A stretch of 64,000 nt of DNA from CBDCVO01 sp965223085 (GCA_965223085.1 OZ244981.1:992001-1056000); one strand, 5' to 3'. Shown: positions 43,783-52,875, counted from the first letter of the stretch. Made by a program: numbers and translations. Notes: generated from the sequence alone by a model not told the origin.

Positions 43783-44699
43783 GAATAGGAAATGCGCGGG
43801 TCGAGCCACACATAGGCGACGTCGGTTAAGGTATTCACGATCACGTAAACGAAACTAATTAATAGAACGCACGCTTGCACGACAGGATAATCGCGCCGCT
43901 GGATCGACTCGATCGTGAGTTGGCCGATCCCGGGCCACGCAAAAACGATTTCCGTAATCACAGCACCCGCGAGCAACACACCGAGCTGCATGCCGATAAT
44001 AGTCAAGATAGGCAAACCCGCATTATTCAGTGCATGCCCCAAAACCACGCGCGTAGCGCTCAACCCACGCGCCCGCGCTGCCACGATGTAGGCTTGGCTC
44101 AATACATCCAGCAAAGCCGCACGGATCATGCGCACCAAAATCGCGGCCAACGAGACGCCCAAGGTTACCGCCGGCAAAACGATCGCGCCGGCGCCTTCGG
44201 TTCCACCAACCGGGAACCACCCTAGCCACAAAGCGAAAACAACGATCAATAACGGCCCGAGGAGAAAATTCGGTACGGACAGTCCCACCAACGATAGGGT
44301 CGAAGCCGCGGTATCCCACACTGTCCCGACACGCAGCGCCGCCACGATAGCCAACGGAAAAGCACACACGATCGCCACGCCGATCGCGGCGCATGCGAGT
44401 CTCGCTGTGGCGGGAATACGCTCTGCGATGAGACTTACGACGGTTTGCTGACTCGCGATTGACTGACCTAAGTCAAACCGCACCAAGTCAGCATAAAAAC
44501 GCCCCCATTGTATCCACAAAGAGTCGTCGAGCCCTAAAGCACGACGCAAGCTTTCGCGATCGGCGATGCTCGCCGTCTCACCCAACATGGCGTCTACCGG
44601 ATCACCGGGAATGAGGTGCAGCAATAAAAACACACATGTCGAGACGCCGATCACAACAACGAAGGCCGACGCCAGGCGAGTGAGAACAAAACGTTTCAT
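43779..44699 (-). CDS. Peptide/nickel-type ABC transporter permease (DppB/OppB-like)
   Basis: 306 residues. DppB/OppB family inner-membrane permease: RLASAFVVVIGVSTCVFLLLH and IPGDPVDAMLGE at the N-terminus, VGTVWDTAASTLSLVGLSVP in the middle, and the EAA-loop region IVAARARGLSATRVVLGHAL. Six membrane segments are visible. It pairs with the DppC-like gene by an ATGA overlap. The likely binding protein is the lipoprotein at 45.9-47.4 kb on the same strand, separated by a YkuD gene and an opposing gene. Confidence 0.92.
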   Translation of the reverse strand: MKRFVLTRLASAFVVVIGVSTCVFLLLHLIPGDPVDAMLGETASIADRESLRRALGLDDSLWIQWGRFYADLVRFDLGQSIASQQTVVSLIAERIPATARLACAAIGVAIVCAFPLAIVAALRVGTVWDTAASTLSLVGLSVPNFLLGPLLIVVFALWLGWFPVGGTEGAGAIVLPAVTLGVSLAAILVRMIRAALLDVLSQAYIVAARARGLSATRVVLGHALNNAGLPILTIIGMQLGVLLAGAVITEIVFAWPGIGQLTIESIQRRDYPVVQACVLLISFVYVIVNTLTDVAYVWLDPRISYS

Positions 44700-44898
44700 A
44701 AGCGTTACAGCATAACGGCATTGGCGTGGTGACGTCCGCCTGCCGCGGCGAGTACGGTTATGTTAAAGTGGCGAGTTCAGGCAAATGTCCGCGTCATCGT
44801 ATCTTAGCGTCGCGGGTACAGTGCCTTTTGGGGGACAACATCGCGACGCAAATTCCAGAGCGCAACGAGACGCCGCGTCGGTAGAAAGAGAGCACATC

Positions 44899-45393
44899 AT
44901 GGCGCGATTTTCATTCGCGGAAGAACACTCAGACGCTGATCGTTTCCACAAGTTCACCGCCATCGGCCAGGTCATGGTGAGGGCTTTCGGCTTTATTTTA
45001 ATGTTGGTGGGCTTGTGGATCGGACTCGCCGTATTGCTCGAGGCGTGGGGATTATATCGAGAACCGACGCATATCGAGCGCTTTGCGCGTGCCATTGAGA
45101 AAGGTTCAAATCTTGATCGTGCACTCGCCAACACGCGACCGCAGCGTGAGTTAGAGCAGCAGTCGTTGGTCGAGCGAAAATCTACGCCGCGGGCGGCCAC
45201 CCGTCGCGATGACGTCAGTTTTCGCTTGAGCTATTTTGCCGCATGGGTTGTCGCGATTTTGCTGTTGTTGCTCGTAGGCCGTCTCGCCATTGCGGCGATC
45301 AAAACGGGCGGTGAACTAATGCTCTACGACGTCCAAGTAAAACGCTTCGCACGGGAATTGGCGCGTCTTTCGAACGGTAATATACCGCGATAG
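44899..45393 (+). CDS. Membrane protein of unknown function, two membrane segments
   Basis: 164 residues from the ATG at 44899 (AAGAGAG ribosome site); the in-frame 38 codons upstream are probably not translated. Two hydrophobic segments are visible: FGFILMLVGLWIGLAVLLEAW and YFAAWVVAILLLLLVGRLAIAA, with a charged Arg/Glu-rich region between them (NTRPQRELEQQSLVERK). I recognise no family. It is the only plus-strand gene between 33 and 61 kb and interrupts an otherwise continuous minus-strand block containing the ABC transporter parts. Confidence 0.62.
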   Translation: MARFSFAEEHSDADRFHKFTAIGQVMVRAFGFILMLVGLWIGLAVLLEAWGLYREPTHIERFARAIEKGSNLDRALANTRPQRELEQQSLVERKSTPRAATRRDDVSFRLSYFAAWVVAILLLLLVGRLAIAAIKTGGELMLYDVQVKRFARELARLSNGNIPR

Positions 45394-45403
45394 TAACTCG
45401 TCG

Positions 45404-45916
45404 CTATGCGCAGATCTCGACCAGCGTACCCACCTTGACATAATCAAAAAGCTCGACCACATCTTCATTACGCATGCGCACGCAACCGCGTGACCCAGGG
45501 ACCGACATATCGGTCTCGGCTGGGGTGCCGTGAATATATATATAGCGCTGTTTCGTGTCGACACCGGGGCCTAAGTTACGCCCCCGTTCGAGACCACGTA
45601 ACCATAAAATGCGAGTTAAAATCCAGTCGCGCCCCGGCGCCGTAGCGCCAAGTTCGGCAGTATAGATCTCTCCTGTCGCACGCCGTCCCACGAACACGGT
45701 ATTGAGTTCCGCACCTGCGCCAATTTTTTCATCTATCACGTGCCGACCGCGCGGTGTGCATTCACTATTCTCGACCTCGCCCACCCCCTTCGCCGCGGTC
45801 GAGATCTGGTACTGCTCGATAACTATGCCTGCGGTCTGCACAGACAAGCGTTGGGCGCCCAAATCAATGCGCAGGCTCAGCTTACTCGGCAAGGGAAGGC
45901 GGCTTTTTACTGACAT
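45404..45916 (-). CDS. L,D-transpeptidase (YkuD family)
   Basis: About 170 residues. The YkuD catalytic core is YIHGTPAETDMSVPGSRGCV, with catalytic His and the nucleophilic Cys in SRGCVRM. N-terminal LRIDLGAQRLSVQTAG is the usual first strand pair. No signal peptide is visible, so export would need another signal or the start is misplaced; the frame overlaps the 3' end of the binding-protein gene by 35 bases when started at ATG 45916. Members crosslink peptidoglycan (3-3 bonds) or attach lipoproteins; a short cytosolic or exported LdtB-like role is possible. Confidence 0.82.
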   Translation of the reverse strand: MSVKSRLPLPSKLSLRIDLGAQRLSVQTAGIVIEQYQISTAAKGVGEVENSECTPRGRHVIDEKIGAGAELNTVFVGRRATGEIYTAELGATAPGRDWILTRILWLRGLERGRNLGPGVDTKQRYIYIHGTPAETDMSVPGSRGCVRMRNEDVVELFDYVKVGTLVEICA

Positions 45917-47369
45917 GCACGAGTCCGTCGTAGTTGCCGTGCGCGTCAACGCGATAATCTGTGACGGTATTGCGTACCGCGATGACAGTATCCTCGTACC
46001 ACAAGGGAATATACGCTAAATCTTTGAGGAGCAACTCTTGTAGCGCGTGATATTGTTCGATGCGCTGTTCGATGTCGGTTGTCTCCTCAGCGCTATCGAT
46101 CAACGCATCGACTGCATCATTTTTGTAACGGCTACGATTCGCGCCCGCTGGAGGCACCGCCGTACTGTGAAAAACATAGCGAAAGATATCCGGCATTTTT
46201 AATCCCACCCACGACAAACTATAGAGCTCGAAGCGCCCCGCCTTAATGTCACCGTAGAAGGTACCCCAATCGTGACTGCGGATCTCTATGTCGATGCCCA
46301 CAGCTTTGAGTTGAGCTTGAATTATTTCTGCAAGACGCAAGCGAAATGGATCGGTAGAGGTTTTGTAAGTCAAATGCAAAGGCCGGCCCTCGCCGTAGCC
46401 CGCCTCGGCGAGCAGCGCCCGTGCCCGCGTCGGGTCATGCGGGTAGTCTTGCTGAGCCGGCATTCCAGCCCAGTGCTCGGGGGCCAATAAGCTGCGCGCG
46501 AGACGCGCCTTATTGCGCATCACGTGGTCGATCAGCGCGTCTCGATCGAGAGCATGAGCAAGGGCGCGCCGGACTCTAACATCAGCAGTCGGGCCGGTCG
46601 CGAAATTGACGCCGAGATAAGTAAACGTTGTGCCCCCGACATCGCTTACGGCGATGTTTTCGCGGGCCGCCAACCAGCGTGACAACTCCGGGCTCAGACC
46701 ACCTTGGAGAATATCGAGCTCGCCGCGCGCGAGCTTTAATGCGCGCACCGTTTCGTTGCCGATCACCGCAAAATTTACCCGCTGTCCGTCCTCGCGCCGT
46801 GCTAACGTCACCCCGCTTGCACGCAAAGGTGAAACGACCGCAAAAGGACCGCTGCCAATCGCGTCGCTGTGATCCGCGATCACGCGGTGGCGCTGCGACG
46901 CGGGCACGATGCCGATGGCCAGCACGCCTGGGAATAAAGGATCGGCGCGCTTGAGCGTGAATTCGATTATGTGCGCATCGCGCGCCTCGATGTGCGCGAT
47001 ATTCGCCAACGAACCACGATGTGGAGAGCGCAGCGCCGGATCGCGCACCGCCTCGTAGGTCGCGACCACATCGGCACTCGTCAATGCACGTCCGTCGTGA
47101 AATGAGGCCGGTGCCAATATGAATCGGTAAACCGTGGGGCTTACCACGCGCCAATTTGCAAGGCCTGGTACCGGCTGAAAGTTGTCATCGAAATCAACCA
47201 AGGCAGAATAAACCAGACGGCATATGCGATACGACACCGCATCGGTCGCCAGACGGGGATCTAAGCTAATCGGTGCCGCGCTGATCCCGACGCGGATTTC
47301 TTCGCGCTCGACCTCCGTACACGCCGTCAGCATGAGCACCACTACGAGACACGGCAGCCACCACTTCAT
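45882..47369 (-). CDS. Peptide ABC transporter substrate-binding lipoprotein
   Basis: About 495 residues of the SBP family 5 (DppA/OppA-like). The N-terminus is a lipoprotein signal: LPCLVVVLMLTACTEVE with the lipobox LTAC, so it is anchored to the periplasmic face of the membrane. The start is the ATG at 47369, overlapping the rlmD stop as ATGA; upstream in-frame codons lie inside rlmD. Core signatures: GISAAPISLDPRLATDAVSY, FILAPASFHDGRALTSADVV and RVRRALAHALDRDALIDHVM. The likely permeases are the pair at 43-44.7 kb. The ligand is unknown; the neighbourhood with nagZ, dapF and a YkuD gene suggests murein peptides. Confidence 0.88.
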   Translation of the reverse strand: MKWWLPCLVVVLMLTACTEVEREEIRVGISAAPISLDPRLATDAVSYRICRLVYSALVDFDDNFQPVPGLANWRVVSPTVYRFILAPASFHDGRALTSADVVATYEAVRDPALRSPHRGSLANIAHIEARDAHIIEFTLKRADPLFPGVLAIGIVPASQRHRVIADHSDAIGSGPFAVVSPLRASGVTLARREDGQRVNFAVIGNETVRALKLARGELDILQGGLSPELSRWLAARENIAVSDVGGTTFTYLGVNFATGPTADVRVRRALAHALDRDALIDHVMRNKARLARSLLAPEHWAGMPAQQDYPHDPTRARALLAEAGYGEGRPLHLTYKTSTDPFRLRLAEIIQAQLKAVGIDIEIRSHDWGTFYGDIKAGRFELYSLSWVGLKMPDIFRYVFHSTAVPPAGANRSRYKNDAVDALIDSAEETTDIEQRIEQYHALQELLLKDLAYIPLWYEDTVIAVRNTVTDYRVDAHGNYDGLVHVSKKPPSLAE

Positions 47370-48682
47370 CGCGCAAACAGGGCAATCGATTCGACATGCG
47401 CTGTATGCGGGAACATATCCGCGATGCCCGCAGCGTGCAAACGAAAACCCCGTGCCAGCAACTGTGCGGTATCGCGAGCCAAGGTCACAGGGTTGCAAGA
47501 CACATAAAGGAGTCGCTCGGTGTTTGAAAAGTTAAAATCTCGCACTAACAGTTCGGCGCCGCTGCGCGGTGGATCGAGCAAGATGCGCCGGTAATCCCCC
47601 CGCGGGATCAGAGCCAAACCTTGCTCGGTGAACAAATCAGCCGCCACAAATTTGGCGTTGTCACAGCGATTAGCAAGCGCGTTAGCACGGGCCCGGGCTA
47701 GCAAAGATTTCTCGCTTTCGATCCCGATAACCGACTTAGCGCGGCGCGCAAAAGGCAAACTAAAGTTGCCCAAACCGCAAAACAGATCGAGCACCTTATC
47801 TTGTTGATCGATTTCCAACAATTGCAACGCCAGCGCAACGAGCTCGCGATTAATATCGGCGTTTACCTGCGTGAAATCAGCGGGCGCAAAAGCGAACTCG
47901 AGATCGGCGAGCGCGTAACTTAGCGTCGCTGATGTTGCGGTCAGTGCCACTACCGTGTCGGGTCCACCAGGCTGCAAGTAAAACTCGATCCCGGTGGCGG
48001 CAGAAAACGCGCCTAAATAATCTAAATCCTGCGCATTTAGTGGATCGAGATGGCGCACGATTAGGGCGTTGCGTGCATCGTCGCATGCGACTTCCAACTG
48101 CGGAACGCGATCAGCGATAGACAACGAACCGATGAGATCGCGCAAGGCGAGCACCGCACCACCAATTTTTTCAACCAAAATTTCGCAACGTTCCAGCTCT
48201 GCGATATAGGGACTTGCTCGTTCGCGAAAACCCACTAACACGCCACCCTTTTTGGGCACGAATTTCGCCCCCAGGCGTGCCTTGCGACGATAAGCCCAGA
48301 TCGGACCCAGCAGCGGCGCTAACCAGCGATCTGGGGTAATGTGTGCGTGATGTAACAACAGCTCTGTTAACACTGCTTGCTTATGTTCGACTTGTTGTGG
48401 GTGTGCTAGATGCTGGAGCGAACAACCACCGCAGATCGTCGCATGGGCACAGCGCGGCGCAACCCGATCGGGATGCGGATCGTGGATTTCGAGCGCCCGC
48501 GCTTCATCGTAACGCGCACGTCGTTTCAGAATTTTGGCACGTACCGTCTCGCCCGGTAAAGCCCCCTCGACAAACACAATCTTGCCATCGACGCGACCAA
48601 CACCACGACCTTCGTGAGAGAGTCGCTCGATGTTTACGCTCAAGGATTTTGCCGACACTAACCCGGATATCGCACGAGGCAT
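47366..48682 (-). CDS. rlmD: 23S rRNA (uracil-1939-C5) methyltransferase RlmD
   Basis: 438 residues. N-terminal TRAM RNA-binding domain (LSHEGRGVGRVDGKIVFVEG), the [4Fe-4S] Cys cluster within CAHATICGGCSLQHL, SAM-binding VLDLFCGLGNFSLPFARRA, and the catalytic Cys motif LLYVSCNPVTLARD. The start is uncertain: the ATG at 48682 makes the first residues read from dispersed repeat copy B; a GTG at 48658 (VSAKSLSVNIERL) is equally acceptable because the family usually starts close to the TRAM domain. ATGA overlap couples it to the binding-protein gene downstream. Confidence 0.94.
   Translation of the reverse strand: MPRAISGLVSAKSLSVNIERLSHEGRGVGRVDGKIVFVEGALPGETVRAKILKRRARYDEARALEIHDPHPDRVAPRCAHATICGGCSLQHLAHPQQVEHKQAVLTELLLHHAHITPDRWLAPLLGPIWAYRRKARLGAKFVPKKGGVLVGFRERASPYIAELERCEILVEKIGGAVLALRDLIGSLSIADRVPQLEVACDDARNALIVRHLDPLNAQDLDYLGAFSAATGIEFYLQPGGPDTVVALTATSATLSYALADLEFAFAPADFTQVNADINRELVALALQLLEIDQQDKVLDLFCGLGNFSLPFARRAKSVIGIESEKSLLARARANALANRCDNAKFVAADLFTEQGLALIPRGDYRRILLDPPRSGAELLVRDFNFSNTERLLYVSCNPVTLARDTAQLLARGFRLHAAGIADMFPHTAHVESIALFAR
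48658..48678. repeat. Dispersed repeat copy B (rlmD start region)
   Basis: Plus strand reads CTAACCCGGATATCGCACGA, one mismatch from copy C. On the rlmD strand this gives ATCCGGGTTA directly followed by GTG, a possible rlmD start. Confidence 0.75.
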
Positions 48683-48775
48683 TCGCTACGCTCGTGCTCC
48701 ACGGTTGGTGTAAGAGAATTTTTCATCGTGCGATCGTCGTGCATCGGAAAACGCACATGATAACGCGGGTGATTG

Positions 48776-49591
48776 CTATTCGGAGTTGTGATCGCGTGCG
48801 TTGGTGTTTTCAGAGACGTTCGGCCAGGCCGAGAGAAATTCCTCAAAATGTGGTTTTGCGGCCTCGCTAAGGTAGTCCCGCAGGCGCGCCTCCTCGTGGG
48901 CGTACGCACGCGATCCCAAGTGGCCCCGCATGTGTTCAAAGGCCAAATAGACGAGATAGGTATTTAAAACGTCGGTTTCACAATAAGCGCGTATCGCAGC
49001 AATGTCCCCGGCGAGAAAATGTGCCCACACATCCGCACCTGTCATGCCGAGCTTGCCGGGCGCGCCGAGTAGGGACGCGATCTCGTCTAGGGACGCGACG
49101 GCGCGTAGTTGATAGCCGGCCAAGACATCCATGAGATCGAGGTGACGCCAATGAAAACGACCCAGGTAATTGTTGTAACGAAAACTCCGCTCCTCGTCAC
49201 CGACCTCCCAGTAGCGTGCCGCGACAACGCGATTGATTAGCGCACGATAATGCAACACGGGCAAGTCAAAACCGCCACCATTCCAAGACACCAAGGTCGG
49301 CGTGTAGCGCTCCACGCCTTCATAGAAACGCGTGATCAAGGCTTTTTCATCTTCGTCGTCTTCGCCTAAAGACCACACCACGAGCCGATCGTCGCTGCGC
49401 AACACGGCCGAAATCGCCACGATGCGGTGGAGGTAATGGCGCAGGAAATCGCTCGTCCCAGCGGTTTCCTGCTGGCGTTTCGCGAACATTACTTTCGCGA
49501 CCGCTTCATCGTCTAGATCACCGAGCCCCCACAAGTGCCGTGCACCGTCTACGTCGGGAACGGTTTCAATATCGAAAACTAAAACATTCAC
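48776..49591 (-). CDS. Predicted 3'-5' exonuclease (PolB-like)
   Basis: About 271 residues from a GTG at 49591; codons further upstream in frame look like non-coding sequence and contain part of the dispersed repeat. The exonuclease metal motif is VFDIETVPDVDG, followed by ALITRFYEGVERYTPTLVSWNGGGFDLPVL (second and third acidic residues) and a later ADVWAHFLAGDIAAIRAYCETD segment. The family is the stand-alone exonuclease related to the PolB proofreading domain; its cellular role is unclear, probably DNA repair or RNA/DNA end trimming. Confidence 0.83.
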   Translation of the reverse strand: MNVLVFDIETVPDVDGARHLWGLGDLDDEAVAKVMFAKRQQETAGTSDFLRHYLHRIVAISAVLRSDDRLVVWSLGEDDEDEKALITRFYEGVERYTPTLVSWNGGGFDLPVLHYRALINRVVAARYWEVGDEERSFRYNNYLGRFHWRHLDLMDVLAGYQLRAVASLDEIASLLGAPGKLGMTGADVWAHFLAGDIAAIRAYCETDVLNTYLVYLAFEHMRGHLGSRAYAHEEARLRDYLSEAAKPHFEEFLSAWPNVSENTNARDHNSE

Positions 49592-49593
49592 GA

Positions 49594-49613
49594 TTAACCC
49601 GGATGTTGAGACG
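49594..49613. repeat. Weak dispersed repeat copy E (exonuclease start)
   Basis: Plus strand TTAACCCGGATGTTGAGACG keeps the TTAACCCGGAT half of the motif. On the gene strand it reads ATCCGGGTTA three bases ahead of the GTG start, the same placement as copy B. Confidence 0.45.
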
Positions 49614-49646
49614 CGGAAAAACCAGATAGTGCGCGGTATCGTGGCC

Positions 49647-50261
49647 CTAGTTTTGTCGCCAACTCCCGCCAGACCTGTACCACCACCCACCAGGCGCATT
49701 CGCTACCCAACGCTGCGCAAAAATACCGCGAATATTGCTTTCCCACTCTGGATGTTGGTTGGCTATGGCGACCTCGAGGTAGAGGCGATTGCGATCCTTA
49801 TTCTCGTCGGCAACGAGCTTTTTCACCATATTGCGTTGCTTGAGATCGATGGCGGCCGGATCACGCAATACGATCAAACCATCGTCGGACATACCTACCG
49901 CGCCGCTGGCATAAAAGGCTTTAAGGCGCTGATGACGACTCTCCATATCAGCACGCAAAGCGTTGATGGCAGGCGTCGAAATGTTTATGTCTGGTTGCTG
50001 CGCATAAGCCGCAGGCACGAGCCAGGCAACGACGAACTGCACCGCATCAAAACGTGGGACATGGGACTGATCAGGCGGGGTTGCAGGATTGGGTTGCGCT
50101 TCGCCTTCAATACCGTAGACATCTTTCACGAAAATATCGGCGGCGCGTTCGGCGGCCGATGCGGGAAAATAGACATTGACGGTGACGCAGGCTGCCAACA
50201 GCGCGACGCCTAATGCAATTGAGACAAGTTTTCGCATTGGCTTCATACCTCGCTTTTTCAT
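49647..50261 (-). CDS. ydbL: DUF1318 / YdbL-like lipoprotein
   Basis: 204 residues. The N-terminus has a lipoprotein signal with lipobox LLAAC followed by VTVNVYFPASAAERAADIFV, the recognised DUF1318 pattern. The rest continues TPAINALRADMESRHQRLK, GVGMSDDGL-type sequence and VKKLVADENKDRNRLYLEVA, as in YdbL. In E. coli the operon is ydbH-ynbE-ydbL; here no ynbE is seen and the lipoprotein character sits on YdbL itself. Starts at 50261 (immediately after the ydbH stop) or at ATG 50237 are both possible; the later one has a GAGG 11 bases upstream. Likely partner of YdbH in envelope lipid transport. Confidence 0.85.
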   Translation of the reverse strand: MKKRGMKPMRKLVSIALGVALLAACVTVNVYFPASAAERAADIFVKDVYGIEGEAQPNPATPPDQSHVPRFDAVQFVVAWLVPAAYAQQPDINISTPAINALRADMESRHQRLKAFYASGAVGMSDDGLIVLRDPAAIDLKQRNMVKKLVADENKDRNRLYLEVAIANQHPEWESNIRGIFAQRWVANAPGGWWYRSGGSWRQN

Positions 50262-52259
50262 TCAATGTTTCCGGGCGCTACCGGCACCGATTTCAATCTC
50301 CCAATCGCCCTTGGACATTTGCTTTACACCGTCGACCAAAGTATCCCAGGCCACATGGCGTCCCACGCCATTGATTTCAATCCAAGGCGGTAACCAACCG
50401 CCACGCGTGAGGATCGAAAACGCGGCTTCTTCGCGCCCCTCGACGCCACGCAGCGCGCAGTAACCCCGCTCCAATTTACAGCCAATGCCAAGTTTTCCAT
50501 ACGAATAAGAAGGCACAAAACCCAGCATGCCCTGCGAGACTGCACCGCTGGCACCCGCGCCGATACGACTTAGATTATCAACTGCTTGCCGGCTAATTCG
50601 ATGCGTTATCGGATCATCATCACGAGTCGCAAGGTAGGCATCGAACGCGACCGGCTGCCAAGCTTCAAGTCGCAGCGCCTCGATGTGGCCGTCCAAGGTT
50701 CCTTGGATGTTACCAAACGAGAACGTGCTGGTCAGTTCCTCCAACACGATGCCTTCGATGACAACATCGGTCCTCAGCACTGGAACGGCGCTGAAAAGAT
50801 CCGCGATTTCAAGTTCCGACAACACAATAGAGCCGCCAAATAGATCGACACGTAAATCGCCATCGATCGACAAATGGTCGTTCGCATAAGTTAAGACCGG
50901 CATGACGCCGTTGAGTTCGCCCACCAGGCTCGGCCATTCGAAAGCCGTAGTCAACGCTTGCAACGATACCCCAGTAAGCGTACCCCCTAACTCGACGTTC
51001 AAGCCGCTAAGCCCAGGTTCAGCAAGCCGCAAACGGTCCATGTGCAAGATGCCATCGAGAACCCGCACGTCTCGCCAGCGGACCGCTTTAAGTTCACGTG
51101 CCTGCGACACCCACTCTATCTCCCCCGCGCCGATCTCGGCTTCAAAGAACCGGCCACCGGCCCACCGCAAGGTCGAGCTCAAAGGTTCGGGCTTATCGTG
51201 AAACGCTATCTCACCGGAAATTCCGCGCGTGCTGAAACGCTGATCGGTATCGGTGATACTGCCCCCGTCAACGCGAAGAACGCCGTGCCGTAAGCGGCCC
51301 GCCTGTGCTTCGATCGCGAATTCCAAGGCACCCGTCGGTTGCACGCTATCCAACGGTGAGCCGATTAGCACTGGCAATAGATAAAGCTCGTAGAACCTGG
51401 CAATGTCGGGGCTGCGGAATGCCAGGCCAAAGCCACCCCAACCGCGCCACGGACGCAAGCTTAGCTGGCCACCAAAGTTGACCGTGGCAACCTGTGGATG
51501 GATCAGGCTCAAGGCGTGCAAATACCACTCACCCCCTGGGGAACCGCGCAGTTCTCCCTGCATTTGCACCGGCCCATCTGCAACGCCCAACACGAAGCCA
51601 GGAGCATAGTCGCGAACTTTGAAACCCGGTTCGACGTAGAGCTGACCATCCTGCAAAGTAACTTCAAAACGCCACTGCGGTGTGCCGTCACCCGACTTCA
51701 CGTTCAAAGCAAACCCTAGGTCGACGTCTTCCGCCGCGTTGACACCCGCCAGGGTCAGGTTTTCGATCTCGCCACTCAGATCACATTCGGTTCCGATCCC
51801 ACGGCGGCCGCGACAAGTAAGTTTAAAAGAGATTTTGCCGCCTTCGAACTCATGCCCAGCGAGCGCGTCTGAATGTGGAATCAGCGCTTTATTCAAAAAA
51901 CGCGCGTCGATATTTTGCAATGCGAGTTCAAATACTGACGCGTTGCGGTCCTGATGCACTGACACACTACCCCGTGCACCACCGATGTTTAACTGCGTGA
52001 ACTCTAACTTGAACGCGTCGCGGGTCGGGCCCCACTGCAGTGGCCCTTGTCCGTTGATGCGACCAACGAGATCGTGACGCGCAGAGAACTCTGCCATCGC
52101 ACACCCCAGGTGCGTATCGTGCACGGCCACACGTGCACAGGTGATACGTATGTTATGAAATCCAATGCGCGGGAGCACAAGTTGATCGGCACCGAACTCG
52201 ACCCGGATGGCGGCCCACGCCAGTGACATCGTCGTACAAAACAGCAGCCCCACAATCAT
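50262..52259 (-). CDS. ydbH: YdbH-like intermembrane lipid transport protein (AsmA-like)
   Basis: About 665 residues. The frame continues to 52484, but the ATG at 52259 has a GGAGG ribosome site (9-base spacer) and starts a membrane/signal segment (MIVGLLFCTTMSLAWAA). The body is beta-rich, as in AsmA-like bridge proteins that span the periplasm, with the C-terminal YdbH features GGSIVLSELEIADLFSAVPV and LVDGVKQMSKGDWEIEIG. E. coli YdbH, with TamB and YhdP, moves phospholipids to the outer membrane; the same role is inferred. It is longer than the E. coli arrangement implies only if the upstream frame is counted. YdbL follows with no gap. Confidence 0.82.
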   Translation of the reverse strand: MIVGLLFCTTMSLAWAAIRVEFGADQLVLPRIGFHNIRITCARVAVHDTHLGCAMAEFSARHDLVGRINGQGPLQWGPTRDAFKLEFTQLNIGGARGSVSVHQDRNASVFELALQNIDARFLNKALIPHSDALAGHEFEGGKISFKLTCRGRRGIGTECDLSGEIENLTLAGVNAAEDVDLGFALNVKSGDGTPQWRFEVTLQDGQLYVEPGFKVRDYAPGFVLGVADGPVQMQGELRGSPGGEWYLHALSLIHPQVATVNFGGQLSLRPWRGWGGFGLAFRSPDIARFYELYLLPVLIGSPLDSVQPTGALEFAIEAQAGRLRHGVLRVDGGSITDTDQRFSTRGISGEIAFHDKPEPLSSTLRWAGGRFFEAEIGAGEIEWVSQARELKAVRWRDVRVLDGILHMDRLRLAEPGLSGLNVELGGTLTGVSLQALTTAFEWPSLVGELNGVMPVLTYANDHLSIDGDLRVDLFGGSIVLSELEIADLFSAVPVLRTDVVIEGIVLEELTSTFSFGNIQGTLDGHIEALRLEAWQPVAFDAYLATRDDDPITHRISRQAVDNLSRIGAGASGAVSQGMLGFVPSYSYGKLGIGCKLERGYCALRGVEGREEAAFSILTRGGWLPPWIEINGVGRHVAWDTLVDGVKQMSKGDWEIEIGAGSARKH

Positions 52260-52300
52260 AAGCGCCCGCCTCCAAGTGACGGGCGCAGAACAAAGCGCGA

Positions 52301-52321
52301 CTCGTGCGATATCCGGGCTAG
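52301..52321. repeat. Dispersed repeat copy C (at pagL-like stop)
   Basis: Minus strand reads CTAGCCCGGATATCGCACGA; the leading CTAG holds the stop codon of the PagL-like gene. Compare copy A at the ubiB stop: both read TTCTAG-N-CCGGATATCGC. Confidence 0.75.
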
Positions 52322-52875
52322 AAGCGATAGCCGAGCTGGATGACGTGAAAATTAATCCCAGGATTTTTGTCGCCAATGCTAGCGTTCGACAAATGCTGGA
52401 ACCGGTACAGAACTTCGTACCGGCCGTGCGCACCAAAGCGAAAGCCTGCGCCGATGTGATTCCCGAACGAGAACGGGATATCAAAATCCTTATTGCCTAT
52501 AGTGTCGTCGGTATGCACGTGAATACCCACACCTAGTTCCACAAACGGCGCGATACTGGTTCCCGGCGAACGTTGATAACGCAGCACCGGGGTGCCGGAG
52601 AAGTCGAACAGGGTATCGTTACCGTAGCGCCCTTTATCGCCATCCCAATAGCTAATAGCGACCTCCCAATAGCCGCTTAAAAACCATTCGCCCGATTCGA
52701 GCCAACGCGCATTCCAGTCTTTTTTCGCGACCACACCAAAACGGTCTACGTCCGTACTGCCGGCGGTCGTACCGAATTCGAATGCAACGTTACCAAAAGC
52801 CGCAGCAGCGCCGCTCACGCCGAACATTAGCCCGAGCGCAGCCACCTTATAAAGCGCTTTGCACCAACTTGTCAT
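52318..52875 (-). CDS. Lipid A deacylase PagL family outer-membrane protein
   Basis: About 185 residues from the ATG at 52875 (AGGGGGAG ribosome site). A signal peptide (YKVAALGLMFGVSGAAAA) precedes an eight-strand beta-barrel pattern ending in LGYRF, the usual C-terminal aromatic residue of barrels. The catalytic His-Ser pair is in RYRFQHLSNASIGDKNPGIN-type sequence (QHLSNAS), and PagL family enzymes use it to remove the 3-O-acyl chain of lipid A. It lies next to ydbH and rimI; the stop codon lies in dispersed repeat copy C. Confidence 0.85.
   Translation of the reverse strand: MTSWCKALYKVAALGLMFGVSGAAAAFGNVAFEFGTTAGSTDVDRFGVVAKKDWNARWLESGEWFLSGYWEVAISYWDGDKGRYGNDTLFDFSGTPVLRYQRSPGTSIAPFVELGVGIHVHTDDTIGNKDFDIPFSFGNHIGAGFRFGAHGRYEVLYRFQHLSNASIGDKNPGINFHVIQLGYRF

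Noticed and set aside
45404..45949. Longer start of the YkuD gene at 45949
   Set aside because: It would overlap the binding-protein gene further with no better ribosome site; ATG 45916 is already overlapping and sufficient.
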